In this document: one piece after another, positions 19,167 to 29,017 of the stretch
How the letters are laid out: every line of letters begins with the position of its first letter
Position numbering within the stretch: position 1 is the stretch's first letter
Source of the DNA: Thermasporomyces composti
GTDB taxonomy: Bacteria > Actinomycetota > Actinomycetes > Propionibacteriales > Actinopolymorphaceae
Assembly (NCBI RefSeq): GCF_003386795.1
Contig: NZ_QTUC01000001.1
Location: 124,001 to 188,000, forward strand
Direction: 5' to 3'
DNA length: 64,000 nt
Made by a program: the position numbers and the translations under genes
Notes under the pieces: generated by a model
Database searches by the model: none
The model's input: the letters and a program-made list of their open reading frames with translations, nothing else
What the model was told of the DNA's origin: nothing

Positions 19167-19209
19167 GTTCGTCTCCTCACCTTGGCTCGCGGCCAGTCGT
19201 GAGTCGCTC

Positions 19210-19554
19210 TCATTCCTTGAGAGCGAGATAGATGAGCATGGGCACCTGGGTGCCGGCCGCCGCGGGCCCGCGTACCGTCGCGTGGAGCCTCAGCCAGCCG
19301 CCGAACTCACGCGTCGTCCACGTCGCGACCCCAGGCGTGACGACGGTGTGGACAGTCTCGTCGATGTCACACCAGTACAAGCCGTCCGGCGACACCTGAA
19401 CCCGGAAGTCGACGCCCTCGATTCCTTCCGGGAACTCGAGGGTGCGCACGAACCACCGTGCCTCACCCGCCCATGCGACCTCGTACGGCTCGGTGGTGTA
19501 GTCAGGACCAGTGACGCCGTCCCGTTCCAGCACTGCCGTCATCGAATTGCGCAT
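19210..19554 (-). CDS. Conserved small protein of the LacI operon (unknown)
   Basis: 114 aa, no signal peptide or membrane segment. Rich in aromatic and beta-type residues (WFVRTLEFPEGIEGVDF, VSPDGLYWCDIDE, EFGGWLRLHATVRG), suggesting a small beta-sandwich. It starts 4 nt after the stop of the 318-aa protein and lies just before the binding protein. Cytoplasmic by appearance. Function not recognised; co-transcription suggests a role in handling the same ligand. Confidence 0.7.
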   Translation of the reverse strand: MRNSMTAVLERDGVTGPDYTTEPYEVAWAGEARWFVRTLEFPEGIEGVDFRVQVSPDGLYWCDIDETVHTVVTPGVATWTTREFGGWLRLHATVRGPAAAGTQVPMLIYLALKE

Positions 19555-19558
19555 GGGC

Positions 19559-20515
19559 TCACCAATCCGTCGAGATCAGGATCGAGTCGAGGTACAGGAA
19601 GTTCCGGACGTTGGTGTGCGTGCGAACGCTGACGTAGAAGTTCAGCAGGTTGTGCAGCGAGCCATAGGACTCCTCGTACACCGGGACGGGAACCTCGGAG
19701 AGGTCCATCACCCGATCGTTGACCTGCAGCTCGACGTTCTTGCGGGTCGAGGTGTCGATGACCCACCGCAGGTAGTGCCAGTTGACCTTGGTGGGCACCT
19801 CGTTGTAGCAGAGCTCCTGAGGCTCGCCGATCGGATGCCAGTCCTTTGGGTTCGGGGCGGTGAAGTCCGCCAGTCGGGGCAGCTTGATCTTGCCCTGGAG
19901 ATGCTCCCGAGGCGTCGGCTCGGGAACCGTGGGATAGACCCACTGCCGGACCAGCTTGTTCTCGAGGTTCGTGTTGAGATAGCGCATCACCGTGTGGTAG
20001 CGGGTGCCGTCACAGATGTCGGTGGCCACGGTGAACGCGCCGAACTGAGTCTCTGACGGATGGAAGTTGGCATCCCAGCCGCCGCTACCCGCCTGTTCGT
20101 AGGCACGGTTCTCCGCTGAGGCCGCCTCCGCCTTGTAGGTGAAGTAGGTCTCGAACTGGACACGACCCCGACCGGCCATCGTGAGCCTGCGGATCGCCAC
20201 CGCGGTGTGCCCGGCGATTGGCTTGGTGGCGACTTTCAGCGCGTAGGTCCCCGACATCGCGCCGTGCGTCCCGATGTCGAAGAAGTTGCACGCGCTCAGC
20301 TGGGGCGGTCGGAAATCGCGCATGTGGTCGTCGACGGTCGCGAGGTCGCCGCGCTCGTCATGGTTGCCGATCAGTTCGGTCCAGCCATGAGTGCCGGTAT
20401 TGAAGTCGTCGTAGCAGAGAATTCGCGGCAGCGGATTGAAGCGGGAGAGCCGGGCGTCGGCCGATTGGATCGCCCGCCGCACGTCGTCAACCGAGACAGT
20501 GATTCCAGGCGCCAA
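19559..20515 (-). CDS. Uncharacterised 318-aa protein heading the LacI operon
   Basis: It begins at a TTG with GAAAGGG 7 nt upstream. No signal peptide or transmembrane helix. The sequence is rich in beta-type segments (VQFETYFTYKAEA, FGAFTVATDICDG, WHYLRWVIDTSTRKNVELQV, NFLYLDSILIST), reminiscent of a lectin/jelly-roll fold that measures a ligand or glycan. It resembles proteins I know only as DUF6772; this assignment is from memory and uncertain. It is the first gene after the promoter and operators, so it is strongly tied to the substrate of the transporter. Confidence 0.65.
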   Translation of the reverse strand: MAPGITVSVDDVRRAIQSADARLSRFNPLPRILCYDDFNTGTHGWTELIGNHDERGDLATVDDHMRDFRPPQLSACNFFDIGTHGAMSGTYALKVATKPIAGHTAVAIRRLTMAGRGRVQFETYFTYKAEAASAENRAYEQAGSGGWDANFHPSETQFGAFTVATDICDGTRYHTVMRYLNTNLENKLVRQWVYPTVPEPTPREHLQGKIKLPRLADFTAPNPKDWHPIGEPQELCYNEVPTKVNWHYLRWVIDTSTRKNVELQVNDRVMDLSEVPVPVYEESYGSLHNLLNFYVSVRTHTNVRNFLYLDSILISTDW

Positions 20516-20539
20516 AAGGTCACCCTTTCACGTCGGACG

Positions 20540-20551
20540 GTGAACGTTCAC
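20540..20551. promoter_or_regulatory. LacI operator, proximal copy
   Basis: Perfect palindrome GTGAACGTTCAC in the leader between the promoter and the TTG start at 20515. Identical to the site before the PLD-like gene. Confidence 0.8.
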
Positions 20552-20577
20552 GCACTGAAGGCGGCTTGAGCTACGTG

Positions 20578-20589
20578 AACGTTAACGTT
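20578..20589. promoter_or_regulatory. LacI operator, second copy at the start site
   Basis: Perfect palindrome AACGTTAACGTT, part of ACGTGAACGTTAACGTT, sharing the TACGTGAACGTT core with the 11115 site. It lies 13 bp downstream of the -10 box, over the predicted transcription start. Confidence 0.7.
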
Positions 20590-20601
20590 GAGGTGGCAGG
20601 A

Positions 20602-20630
20602 AGATTATGAGCGCGTCATAGGCTCGTCAA
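20602..20630 (-). promoter_or_regulatory. Sigma-70-type promoter of the LacI operon
   Basis: On the minus strand TTGACG (+ positions 20625-20630) and TAATCT (20602-20607) are separated by 17 nt. Predicted start near 20595, directly followed by the two operators. One of the best-formed promoters in the window. Confidence 0.75.
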
Positions 20631-20757
20631 GGCTGGCCGCGCGCCTCGTCCTGGACCAGCCATTCCCACGGGTGTCCTCGCGGCGCTCTCCGAGACTAAT
20701 CGATGGCGGAGCGCGGTCACTCCCCGAGACGATCACGTAGTGCCCTATGCTGCCGGC

Positions 20758-21149
20758 GTGCCACGTCAGGCCAGACTCGTCGTCCTCGTCAACGGCATGC
20801 CGGCCACCGCGGCACGTCCACACTCGCGCCGCGACTGGCGGAAGCGCTGGCCCTTCCACTGTTCGGCAAGGACGTCATCAAGGAGGCGCACGCCGGTGTG
20901 ACGTGTCCGCTCGAGGTCTGGTGCGATGTCTCCCCGGAGCTGTCCTGGAGAGGTACGTCACGCGCTTCCCGAGCCGGTACCCCATCCACGGCGCCCATGA
21001 TGAGCCGGGACGACGAGTGGGCACGGATGGTCGCCGACGCCGAGCCGCTCGGGCTCGGGCCTGTGTACCGGGTCGACACGAGTGGCCCGGTCGACATCGA
21101 CGCGATCGTCGCGTGGTGTCACACGACCGCGTCCGCCCTCGCGACGTGA
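20758..21149 (+). pseudogene. Decayed P-loop kinase
   Basis: Pieces of a predicted AAA-type kinase occur in shifting frames. The GTG at 20758 opens with ARLVVLVNGMPAT. One base is then missing before GTSTLAPRLAEALALPLFGK and DVIKEA (the Walker A region is broken). Roughly 60-80 residues seem deleted before PLEVWCDVSPEL. Another shift gives ERYVTRFPSRYPIHGAH, and the first frame returns with DDEWARMVADAEPLGLGPVY and VDIDAIVAWC. It stands exactly between the LacI operon and the HGxxPAAW gene. A TATGCT -10 ends 7 nt before the GTG, so the ancestral mRNA may have been leaderless. Confidence 0.7.
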
Positions 21150-21210
21150 CCGAGCGAGCCACCGACCACGGGGCCGCCAAGGGCGATCCGGCCAGACGCT
21201 GCGGTGGACG

Positions 21211-21486
21211 TCAGGCGGTCTCCGCGGAGGACTCGACTTCCTCGCGAGGGTGCCGCGCGTTGGGTCGGCCGCCCAGCCCCATGCTGGCCATGACGCGTCC
21301 GACGATCAAGCCCACAAGGGGAAGGCCGACCGCGCCCACGCCGAAGAGCACCCAGTTCCCCATGGCGACCGCGACGCCGGCGACGATGGCGCCGATGATG
21401 ATGATCGTCACCGCGGTCCACGCGGCGGGGCTGTTGCCGTGGCTCTGCCCGCCATGCAGGTGCGGGTGGTGGTGCTGCTGCGCCAT
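21211..21486 (-). CDS. HGxxPAAW family membrane protein
   Basis: 91 aa. N-terminal histidine-rich stretch, the signature HGNSPAAWTAV, two hydrophobic helices (about 22-58) and a charged tail. Actinobacteria-specific protein found between trpE and trpC. The inner ATG (21486) is preferred because GGAG lies 9 nt upstream; an in-frame ATG at 21495 sits too close to that site. Function unknown. In this genome the gene that should follow, trpC, is displaced by about 15.7 kb. Confidence 0.88.
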   Translation of the reverse strand: MAQQHHHPHLHGGQSHGNSPAAWTAVTIIIIGAIVAGVAVAMGNWVLFGVGAVGLPLVGLIVGRVMASMGLGGRPNARHPREEVESSAETA

Positions 21487-21620
21487 GTCGCTCATCTCCT
21501 TCCCGGTCCCGCCCCCATTGTGGCCGGCCGGACCGGGCGCAGTGCGCCGGGGGTGAGGGCTGCGCGGGACGTCCACGCCGGCGGGACGGCTCCGTGACCG
21601 GACTCGTCCGGTGAGGGCGC

Positions 21621-22193
21621 TCAAGCCCCGAGTGTCGGGTCCTCGCCCTTGTCGAGCGCCGTCCATGGGTCGTCGTCGGCGTGACGCCGGGTCGTCGGCG
21701 CCTCGTAGCGCAACCCCAGCGCCGGCCACTGCGGACCCCGGGCCGTCGCCCACACGCCCGCCCCGGTGATCAGCACGCCACCAGCGACCGCGAGAAGGGG
21801 CCAGCCGGTCGTCGTGATGTCGGAGGCCACGACGCCAAGCGTCGACTCGCCCGCGGCGTGGGTGAGAGCGGAGTCGGCGACCACGTCCCCGAGCCACCAG
21901 AAGAAGCCACACGCCACGACCACGCCCAGGCCCGCGAGGGCGAGGAGAGCGCCCACGATCCGGCGACCGGTCCTGCGGGTCGCGACCAGCGCGACCACTC
22001 CGGCCAAGGCGACATACCCGCACGCGCGGGCCACCGGTGAGGCGTCGCCCCCGTCGAGGCGCACCCACACACGTGGGTAGTCAGGCGCAGTCCACGCCGC
22101 CGTGACCCACGTCTGGCTCACGGCGAGCAGCACCGCCACCGCCCCCACCAGGATCGCCAGGGCCGCGATCGTCATCTCCCTGCGCCCGGTCAT
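21621..22193 (-). CDS. TIGR02234 trp operon-associated membrane protein
   Basis: 190 aa with four predicted helices (about 7-27, 53-72, 79-100, 127-147). The [13 protein letters not shown]-type region between helices 1 and 2 (here [14 protein letters not shown]) is characteristic of the Trp_oprn_chp family. It overlaps the trpE stop by 4 nt. Role in tryptophan metabolism unproven; membrane location suggests transport or regulation. Confidence 0.88.
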   Translation of the reverse strand: MTGRREMTIAALAILVGAVAVLLAVSQTWVTAAWTAPDYPRVWVRLDGGDASPVARACGYVALAGVVALVATRRTGRRIVGALLALAGLGVVVACGFFWWLGDVVADSALTHAAGESTLGVVASDITTTGWPLLAVAGGVLITGAGVWATARGPQWPALGLRYEAPTTRRHADDDPWTALDKGEDPTLGA

Positions 22194-23740
22194 GGTTGTG
22201 CGAACGTCTCGGCGATCGCGACGGCCCGAAGCGCGGCAGCCGCCTTGTTGCGGGTCTCGGCGTCCTCGGCCGCCGGGTCAGAGTCGGCCACGATTCCACC
22301 GCCGGCTTGGACGTACGCCACACCGTCCCGCAGCAGCGCCGTCCGGATCGCGATGGCGGCGTCGACGTCGCCGGCAAAGTCGAAGTACCCGACAATGCCG
22401 CCGTAGAGCCCGCGCCGGGTGGGCTCGAGCTCTTCGATGATCTCCATGGCGCGTGGCTTGGGCGCGCCGGAGAGAGTGCCAGCCGGGAAGCAGGCGCAGA
22501 GCGCGTCGAACCCCGTTCGCCCCTCCGCGAGTCGGCCCACGACGGTGGACTCCAGGTGCATGACATGGCTGTAGCGCCGCACCGTCATGAAGTCGACCAC
22601 CTCGACCGTCCCCGGAGCACAGACTCGGCCCAAGTCGTTGCGGCCGAGGTCGACGAGCATGAGGTGCTCGGCGCGCTCCTTCTCGTCGGCCCGCAGCTCC
22701 ATCTCGAGGGCGTGGTCTTCCTCCGGCGTGGCGCCACGGGGCCGAGTGCCGGCGATGGGGTGCGTCATGACCCGCTCCCCGGTCACCGTGACCAGCGCCT
22801 CCGGACTCGACCCCACGACGTCGAAGTCGTCGAACCGCAGGAGGTACATGTACGGCGACGGGTTGGACAGACGCAGGACCCGATAGACGTCGAACGCGCG
22901 GGCCGTCGTACGGCGCTCGAACCGCTGGGACACCACGACTTGGAAAGCCTCGCCCGCGCGGATCTGCTCTTTGGCGCGCTCGACGGCCGCCATGTGCTCC
23001 TCGGGTGTTCTGCGCCGCTCGTAGGTCACCTCGGCGGTGAGGTCGGCGGTCACCACGAACGACGGCGTGGGCTGGGCGAGCGCCTTGGTCATCGCGTCCA
23101 GCCGCTGCACCGCGTCCTCCCACGCCTGGTCGACGCGTTCGTCGGTGTCGTCCCAGTTGACCGCGTTGGCGACGAGGAGCAGGGTGCCGTCCTCGTGGTC
23201 GAGCACCGCGAGGTCAGTGACCAGCATGAGGGCCAGCTCGGGCAGCCGGAGGTCGTCCGTCGCGAGCTCGGGAAGCCGTTCGAGCCTGCGGACCGCGTCG
23301 TAGCCGATGTAGCCGACCAGACCGCTCGTCAAGGGCGGCAGGCCAGGCATGCGCGGAGTGTAGAGGCGAGCGATCGTGTGACGCACCGCCTCGAGCGGAT
23401 CACCGCCCTCAGGGAGTCCCACCGGCGGTGCGCCGAGCCAGCGGGCCACGCCGTCGCGCTCGGTGAGGGTGGCGGCGGAGCGCACCCCCACGAAGGAGTA
23501 ACGGCCCCAGACACCGCCCTGCTCGGCGGACTCCAGCAGGAACGTGCCCGGCTCGTCGCGGGCCAGCTTGGCGTAGACGCCGAGTGGGGTCTCGGCGTCG
23601 GCCATCAACCGGCGAGTCACCGGGATGACCCGATGCTTGCGGCCACCCGCTCGTGGTGTGTCCTCACCGGGGACCGGCTGGCCCAAGGCGAGCGCGCGGA
23701 ACGTCGCGAGATCAGGAGTGGTGGATCCCAACTCGGTCAT
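22190..23740 (-). CDS. trpE: Anthranilate synthase component I
   Basis: 516 aa. It makes anthranilate from chorismate using ammonia from TrpG (not in the window). The tryptophan feedback site LLES is at 68-71. The C-terminal chorismate-binding half has [40 protein letters not shown] and [11 protein letters not shown]. Overlaps of 4 nt with hisI upstream and TIGR02234 downstream put trp and his genes in one transcription unit. Confidence 0.97.
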   Translation of the reverse strand: MTELGSTTPDLATFRALALGQPVPGEDTPRAGGRKHRVIPVTRRLMADAETPLGVYAKLARDEPGTFLLESAEQGGVWGRYSFVGVRSAATLTERDGVARWLGAPPVGLPEGGDPLEAVRHTIARLYTPRMPGLPPLTSGLVGYIGYDAVRRLERLPELATDDLRLPELALMLVTDLAVLDHEDGTLLLVANAVNWDDTDERVDQAWEDAVQRLDAMTKALAQPTPSFVVTADLTAEVTYERRRTPEEHMAAVERAKEQIRAGEAFQVVVSQRFERRTTARAFDVYRVLRLSNPSPYMYLLRFDDFDVVGSSPEALVTVTGERVMTHPIAGTRPRGATPEEDHALEMELRADEKERAEHLMLVDLGRNDLGRVCAPGTVEVVDFMTVRRYSHVMHLESTVVGRLAEGRTGFDALCACFPAGTLSGAPKPRAMEIIEELEPTRRGLYGGIVGYFDFAGDVDAAIAIRTALLRDGVAYVQAGGGIVADSDPAAEDAETRNKAAAALRAVAIAETFAQP

Positions 23741-24111
23741 GCGTTCCCCTCGACGTCGAGCAGGCCCTGGTCGAAGCAGGTCCGTGCGCCGGTGTGACAG
23801 GCCGGGCCTTCCTGGTCAACCCGGACGAGCACGGTGTCACCGTCGCAGTCGAGCCGCACCTCTTTGACCCACTGCCGGTGCCCGGATGTCTCGCCTTTGA
23901 CCCAGTACGTTCGCCGGCTCCGACTCCAGAACGTCGTACGCCCGGTGGTGAGCGTGCGGTGCAACGCCTCGTCGTCCATCCAGCCGACCATGAGGACCTC
24001 ACCGGTGTCGTACTGCTGGACGACGGCCACGATGAGCCCGTTCGCGTCTCGCTTCAGGCGCGCGGCGATCTCCGGCGCGAGCCCGCTCGGTCTTCCAGGC
24101 ACGTCCGTCAT
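23737..24111 (-). CDS. hisI: Phosphoribosyl-AMP cyclohydrolase
   Basis: 124 aa, stand-alone HisI without a HisE domain. Third step of histidine synthesis. The zinc site appears as DCDGDTVLV and [14 protein letters not shown] at 24111; the longer frame upstream is noncoding. In most relatives it directly follows hisF; here hisF is 16 kb away on the far side of a 16-kb block of unrelated genes. Confidence 0.96.
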   Translation of the reverse strand: MTDVPGRPSGLAPEIAARLKRDANGLIVAVVQQYDTGEVLMVGWMDDEALHRTLTTGRTTFWSRSRRTYWVKGETSGHRQWVKEVRLDCDGDTVLVRVDQEGPACHTGARTCFDQGLLDVEGNA

Positions 24112-24277
24112 TCTCGCCCGTCCCCACGACCGCCTGTTTGGTCGGGTGGCCGGTCGATCACCCGGCGGCTCATCGCCGCGGCCTCCACGCTGGCCGGGCG
24201 GTGCCGACCGGCGGCGACGGCCAGGTGGCGGCACGCCCGTTCCCACGTCGAGCCCGCGCGTGGCAGGCTGCAGCACC

Positions 24278-27200
24278 ATGGCCACGTCGCTGACCGGTGA
24301 TACGAACCCTTCCGCCTCGTCGAACCTCTCCTGCTCGTCGAGCCAGTCGACGACCACGTTCTCGACCTCCTTCGAGGCCGGTGATCCTCAACCGCTCGCT
24401 ACCACCACGCCATCGCCCTCGCCCGCCGGCGGTGTCGAACTGACGGTGACCGTCGGCGGTGGACCCGCCTTTTCCCCCACCGCGAAGACCGGCGTGGGAT
24501 TCACAGGGAAGCGGGCGCTGCGGTACGAGGGTCGCCATCCGGTCGACGGCACCGCGACCGCCTCCGTCCGGCTGTTCGAGGTCGATCTCCCGGTGCAGCC
24601 AGAGACCACGCTGTCCTACCTGATCTTCCCCGAGCTCTCCGACGACCCACGCCAGCCGGCGACGTACATCGCGATCGACCTCGCCTTCGACGACGGCACC
24701 CGGCTCAGCGAGCTCGGCGCGCGCGACCACCACGGCGCCCCGGCCACGCCGCGCGGGCAGGGCGAGTCGAAGACGCTCTCCCTCGACCAGTGGAACGCCA
24801 AGCGGGTGGCGGTCGGTGACGTGGCCGCCGGCAAGACGATCAGGGCGATTCTGCTCGCCTACGACAACCCCGCCGGTCCCGCGTCGTTCGGCGGCTGGAT
24901 CGACGACGTCCGCATCGGCCCTCGGCGCCGGCGTTCGACCACCGACCGACCATCGGACTACGTGCTCACGACACGGGGCACCAACGCCAGCGCGGCGTTC
25001 TCCCGGGGCAACACGATCCCGGCCACGGCGGTGCCGCACGGCTTCAACTTCTGGGTGCCGGTCACCGACGCCGGCTCCCTCAGCTGGCTGTACGAGTACC
25101 ACCGCGCCAACACCGACGACAACCGCCCCGCGCTCCAAGCCCTCGCCCTCAGCCACCAGCCCAGCCCGTGGATGGGCGATCGGCAGACCTTCCAGGTGAT
25201 GCCGTCCGACGACCCTGGCACCCCGAACGGTGACCGGCGCGCTCGGGCCCTCACCTTCAGCCACGACAACGAGGTCGCGCGCCCGCACTACTACTCGGTG
25301 ACCTTCGACAACGGCATCCGCGCCGAGATCGCGCCGACCGACCACGCGGCCATCCTGCGCTTCACGTTCACCGGTGACGTATCGACGTTGCTCTTCGACA
25401 ACGTGACCGCCGACGCTCACCTGGAGATCGACGGCGCCGCGGGCGTCATCACCGGCTACACGGACGTACGGAGCCCGCTCTCGACGGGCGCCACCCGCAT
25501 GTTCCTCTACGCCACCGTGGACCAGCCCGTCTCCTCCTACGGCCGGCCCGTTGGCGTCGGCGAGCGTACCGAGGCCGCCGGCTACGTTCGCTTCGACACG
25601 ACGGACAACAAGACCGTGACGATGCGCATCGCCACGTCGCTGCTCAGCATCGAGCAGGCGAAGGCCAACCTCACGCTGGAGATCGCGCCGACCGACACGT
25701 TCGAGGACGTGCGCGAGCGAGCGCAGCGGCTGTGGGACGACAAGCTCGGCGTCCTCGAGGTGGAGAACGCCACCGAGGACCAGCTCGTGACGCTGTACTC
25801 GAACCTCTACCGGCTGTTCCTCTACCCCAACTCCGCGTTCGAGAACGTCGGCACCGTGGAGGAACCCACGTTCGTCCACGCGGTCCAGTCCTCCACCACC
25901 ACGCCGCCGAGCACCCCGACGCGCACCGGCGCGCCCGTCGCTCCGGGCACGGTCTTCGTCAACAACGGTTTCTGGGACACCTACCGGACCTGCTGGCCGG
26001 CCTACGCCCTCCTGTGCCCCACCGCCGCGGGCGAGCTGGTGCGAGGCTTCCTGCGCCAGTACGAGGACGGCGGGTGGGTCGCCCGCTGGTCCTCCCCCGG
26101 CTACGCCGACCTCATGGTCGGCACGAGCTCTGACGTCGCGTTCGCCGACGCCGCCTTGCGGGGGGTTCCGGGCTTCGACCCGCACCTGGCGTACGAGGCC
26201 GCGCTGAAGAACGCGACCGTGCGACCGCCCAATGACCACGTCGGCCGGAAGGGCTTCGACAGCGCGGTCTTTCTCGGCTACCCGTCGGTGGAGTCCACGG
26301 CGGAGGCGATGTCGTGGGCCATGGACAACCACATCAACGACTTCGGGATCGCGATGTTGGCACGCGCCTTGGCGGAGCGAGCCACCGAACCGCTCCGGAG
26401 CCGGTACCTCGACGAGTCCGTCTACTTCCTGCACCGCTCGCTCAACTACGTCCATCTGTTCGACCCTGCCGTCGGCTTCTTCCAAGGCAGGTACGCCGAC
26501 GGTCGCCGACGGCTGCCACCGGAGGAGTTCGACCCGCGCATCTGGGGGTTCGACTACACCGAGACGAACGCCTGGAACATGGCGTTCCACGTCCCCCATG
26601 ACGGCGCTGGTCTGGCCTGGCTCTATGGCGGCCCCGAACGACTGGAGGCGAAGCTGGACGAGTTCTTCGCGACGCCGGAGACCGGCGACGCCGCCGTCAA
26701 GGGCTCCTATCGCACGGTCATCCACGAGATGGTCGAGGCCCGGGATGTCCGGATGGGCATGTACGGCCACAGCAACCAGCCGGCCCACCACATCGCCTAC
26801 ATGTACGCCTACACGCCTGCCCCGTGGAAGACGCAGGAGAAGGTCCGGGAGGTGCTGGCCCGGCTCTACCTGGGCAGCGAGATCGGGCAGGGCTATCCCG
26901 GTGACGAGGACAACGGCGAGATGTCGGCGTGGTGGATCTTCAGCGCGCTGGGGCTGTACCCGCTGCAGGTCGGGCGACCCATCTACGTCATCGGGTCACC
27001 GCTGTTCACCAAGGCGGTCGTGCACTTGGAGAACGGCAACGACCTCGTCATCTCCGCGCCGAACAACAGTCCGGAGAACGTCTACGTGCAAAGCGTCCGC
27101 CTCAACGGCAAGCCGTACGAGCGGACCTGGATCGAGCATGACGTGGTGGCGGCCGGTGCGGTGCTGGAGTTCACCATGGGACCGCGACCGTCTCGCTGGG

Positions 27201-27655
27201 GAACCGGTCCGGACAGCGCCCCGCCCTCGATCACCACCGACGGCGGTCCCCCTCGTCCCTTGGTGGACGTCACCGGCCCTGGCATCGGCCAAGCGACGGC
27301 GAGCGACGAGGTGGACGTGGCCGCGCTGTTCGACAACTCGTCCTCGACCGCAACCCGCCTCAACCCTGCCGGCTTCGTGGAGTACCGGCTTCCTGAGCCG
27401 CGGTGCGTCGAGTTCTACACCCTGACTTCAGGGGAGCCGGACAAAGACCCCTCCGCGTGGGTGCTCAAAGGCTCTCTCGATGGCGAGCGCTGGGAGGTGA
27501 TCGACGAGCGTCACGGCGAGCGCTTCCCGTGGCGGTGCCAGGTTCGGCCGTTCCGGGTGCGCCGTCCCGGGGCCTACCTGAGGTATCGCTTCGAATGGGC
27601 CGACGAGGAGCCGGTGTGGCTCGCCGAGATCGAGCTGTTGACGCGACAGGAGTGA
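24278..27655 (+). CDS. GH92 alpha-mannosidase with C-terminal discoidin-like domain
   Basis: 1125 aa. Domains: N-terminal beta-rich module (~20-230), GH92 catalytic core (~235-975) and a discoidin/F5-8C-like C-terminus (~1000-1125). Catalytic signatures: [28 protein letters not shown] (general acid Glu), [15 protein letters not shown] and [14 protein letters not shown]92 enzymes are Ca-dependent inverting exo-alpha-mannosidases. No signal peptide is visible from the ATG at 24278 or in the frame upstream, so it appears cytoplasmic unless the true start is missed. The upstream ribosome site is weak. Confidence 0.9.
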   Translation: MATSLTGDTNPSASSNLSCSSSQSTTTFSTSFEAGDPQPLATTTPSPSPAGGVELTVTVGGGPAFSPTAKTGVGFTGKRALRYEGRHPVDGTATASVRLFEVDLPVQPETTLSYLIFPELSDDPRQPATYIAIDLAFDDGTRLSELGARDHHGAPATPRGQGESKTLSLDQWNAKRVAVGDVAAGKTIRAILLAYDNPAGPASFGGWIDDVRIGPRRRRSTTDRPSDYVLTTRGTNASAAFSRGNTIPATAVPHGFNFWVPVTDAGSLSWLYEYHRANTDDNRPALQALALSHQPSPWMGDRQTFQVMPSDDPGTPNGDRRARALTFSHDNEVARPHYYSVTFDNGIRAEIAPTDHAAILRFTFTGDVSTLLFDNVTADAHLEIDGAAGVITGYTDVRSPLSTGATRMFLYATVDQPVSSYGRPVGVGERTEAAGYVRFDTTDNKTVTMRIATSLLSIEQAKANLTLEIAPTDTFEDVRERAQRLWDDKLGVLEVENATEDQLVTLYSNLYRLFLYPNSAFENVGTVEEPTFVHAVQSSTTTPPSTPTRTGAPVAPGTVFVNNGFWDTYRTCWPAYALLCPTAAGELVRGFLRQYEDGGWVARWSSPGYADLMVGTSSDVAFADAALRGVPGFDPHLAYEAALKNATVRPPNDHVGRKGFDSAVFLGYPSVESTAEAMSWAMDNHINDFGIAMLARALAERATEPLRSRYLDESVYFLHRSLNYVHLFDPAVGFFQGRYADGRRRLPPEEFDPRIWGFDYTETNAWNMAFHVPHDGAGLAWLYGGPERLEAKLDEFFATPETGDAAVKGSYRTVIHEMVEARDVRMGMYGHSNQPAHHIAYMYAYTPAPWKTQEKVREVLARLYLGSEIGQGYPGDEDNGEMSAWWIFSALGLYPLQVGRPIYVIGSPLFTKAVVHLENGNDLVISAPNNSPENVYVQSVRLNGKPYERTWIEHDVVAAGAVLEFTMGPRPSRWGTGPDSAPPSITTDGGPPRPLVDVTGPGIGQATASDEVDVAALFDNSSSTATRLNPAGFVEYRLPEPRCVEFYTLTSGEPDKDPSAWVLKGSLDGERWEVIDERHGERFPWRCQVRPFRVRRPGAYLRYRFEWADEEPVWLAEIELLTRQE

Positions 27656-27691
27656 GCCGGACGCCGGCTCGCCGGCCAGGCGTTCCCGCCG

Positions 27692-27871
27692 TCAGTCGAG
27701 CGTGATGAGCGTTCCGCAGTTCTCACACCGGGTGGGCGGCTCGTTCTCGGCCAGCCGGCCGCACTCGGGACACACGCGTGGAAGCCAGCAGACTGGTTCT
27801 CCGCCGAGCTGGTCGACCTCCTCGCGGCGTCGCTGCGGGCGGCGGTCGCTGGACGGTGGCCGTTCGCCCAT
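27692..27871 (-). CDS. Small zinc-ribbon protein
   Basis: 59 aa. Two CxxC knuckles, CPECGRLAE and CENCGTLITLD, form a zinc ribbon after a charged N-terminus. The ATG at 27871 was chosen because the long in-frame extension runs antisense through the neighbouring gene. Convergent with the mannosidase and back-to-back with the TIGR03085 gene. Role unknown. Confidence 0.7.
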   Translation of the reverse strand: MGERPPSSDRRPQRRREEVDQLGGEPVCWLPRVCPECGRLAENEPPTRCENCGTLITLD

Positions 27872-27964
27872 GGTGGCTCCTCCTCGGCGTTCTCGCGGCT
27901 TGTCTTCCCCAGTGTCCGTCGGCGGTGCCCCGAAGCGAAGGGACCTTCCGCCTACGATCGGAGC

Positions 27965-28600
27965 ATGACCGAGCACGCACGCGCCGAACGTCACGCCCTG
28001 GCCGACCTGCTCATGGCTGTCGGCCCCGACGCCCCGACGTTGTGCGCGGGCTGGACGACGGCTCACCTCGCCGCGCACCTCGTGGTCCGCGAGAGCGATG
28101 TGCTCGCCGCCGCCGGCATCGTGCTCGGCCCGCTGGCCCCCCGCACCAAGGCGGCCATGGACGACCTCGTGCGACGAACGGACTACGCGACGCTCGTGGA
28201 GCGGGTTCGTAGCGGCCCGCCACGGTGGTCTCCGGCGCGGGTCGGCGCTGTGGACCGAGAGCTCAACACGACCGAGTTCTTCGTCCATCACGAGGACGTA
28301 CGGCGCGCTCAGCCGACGTGGCAGCCGCGCGAGCTCCCCGACGACCTGGAGGAGTTCCTCTGGCGGCGCCTCACCCGCGCGGGCCGATTCTTGTTCCGAC
28401 GAGCCGCCGTGGGCGTCCTCCTCGTCCGACCGGACGGCCCAACGGTGCGTGTCCGAGGCGGCGAGCCGACGGCGGTGCTCGAGGGCAAGCCGAGTGAGCT
28501 GACGCTCTACGCCTTCGGCCGGACGTCGGTCGCGGACGTCGCGTTGCGCGGTCCTTCGGAGGCCATCGAGGCCCTCGCCCACGCGCCGCTCGGCGTGTAG
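27965..28600 (+). CDS. TIGR03085-family metal-binding protein (DinB/MDMPI-like)
   Basis: 211 aa. N-terminal four-helix DinB/maleylpyruvate-isomerase-like domain with metal-site histidines: LCAGWTTAHLAAHLVVRESD and ELNTTEFFVHHEDVRRAQ. The C-terminal part resembles an SCP2-like domain. Related proteins use mycothiol or a metal-bound thiol; the substrate here is unknown. A weak hairpin about 130 nt downstream may end its transcript. Confidence 0.85.
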   Translation: MTEHARAERHALADLLMAVGPDAPTLCAGWTTAHLAAHLVVRESDVLAAAGIVLGPLAPRTKAAMDDLVRRTDYATLVERVRSGPPRWSPARVGAVDRELNTTEFFVHHEDVRRAQPTWQPRELPDDLEEFLWRRLTRAGRFLFRRAAVGVLLVRPDGPTVRVRGGEPTAVLEGKPSELTLYAFGRTSVADVALRGPSEAIEALAHAPLGV

Positions 28601-28730
28601 CGGCAGCGCACCACGCTCCGACCGGTCCCGTCGTGTGCACGAGGTCAACCCGACTTGACGGGCGGTGCCTGTCCGCCGCTGGACATCGGCGAGAGTCGCA
28701 CCCCGTGTTACCCTTCGCCCAGGGCGCCGC

Positions 28731-28761
28731 GCCTCGCGCGGTCGCCCACACGGCGCGAGGC
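28731..28761 (+). terminator. Hairpin before the TPP riboswitch
   Basis: Perfect 9-bp stem GCCTCGCGC/GCGCGAGGC with a 13-nt loop, 30 nt before the riboswitch. It may terminate the TIGR03085 transcript. The rest of 28601-28789 shows no gene. Confidence 0.45.
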
Positions 28762-28789
28762 GCCGACACTCAACCACACAGTGTGCAGA

Positions 28790-28890
<101 letters not shown>

Positions 28891-28913
28891 CTGTCAGGCA
28901 CGGCGACGTGCCA

Positions 28914-29010
28914 CACACCCTCCCTCACCAGCAGGGGGCGGGTGTGGCGGCGATGTCGCCGAATCTCGTCACCTTCGCTCTCCCCGCCGTCCTGCACGCA
29001 GCAGGGAGGG
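28914..29010 (+). promoter_or_regulatory. Riboswitch expression platform with anti-Shine-Dalgarno pairing
   Basis: CCCTCCCT at 28918-28925 is exactly complementary to AGGGAGGG at 29003-29010, the ribosome site 7 nt before the ykoE ATG. A competing hairpin CACACCC (28914-28920)/GGGTGTG (28940-28946) shares the CCC of the anti-SD strand. The arrangement suggests translational control. Pairing is read by eye. Confidence 0.55.
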
Positions 29011-29017
29011 CAATCGG

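Noticed and set aside
20578-20589. Treating AACGTTAACGTT as a chance repeat
   Set aside because: Its position over the start site, its TACGTGAACGTT core shared with the 11115 site and the neighbouring perfect palindrome make an operator more likely.
24170-26791. 873-codon open frame on the minus strand
   Set aside because: Antisense shadow of the GH92 gene, with no family features.
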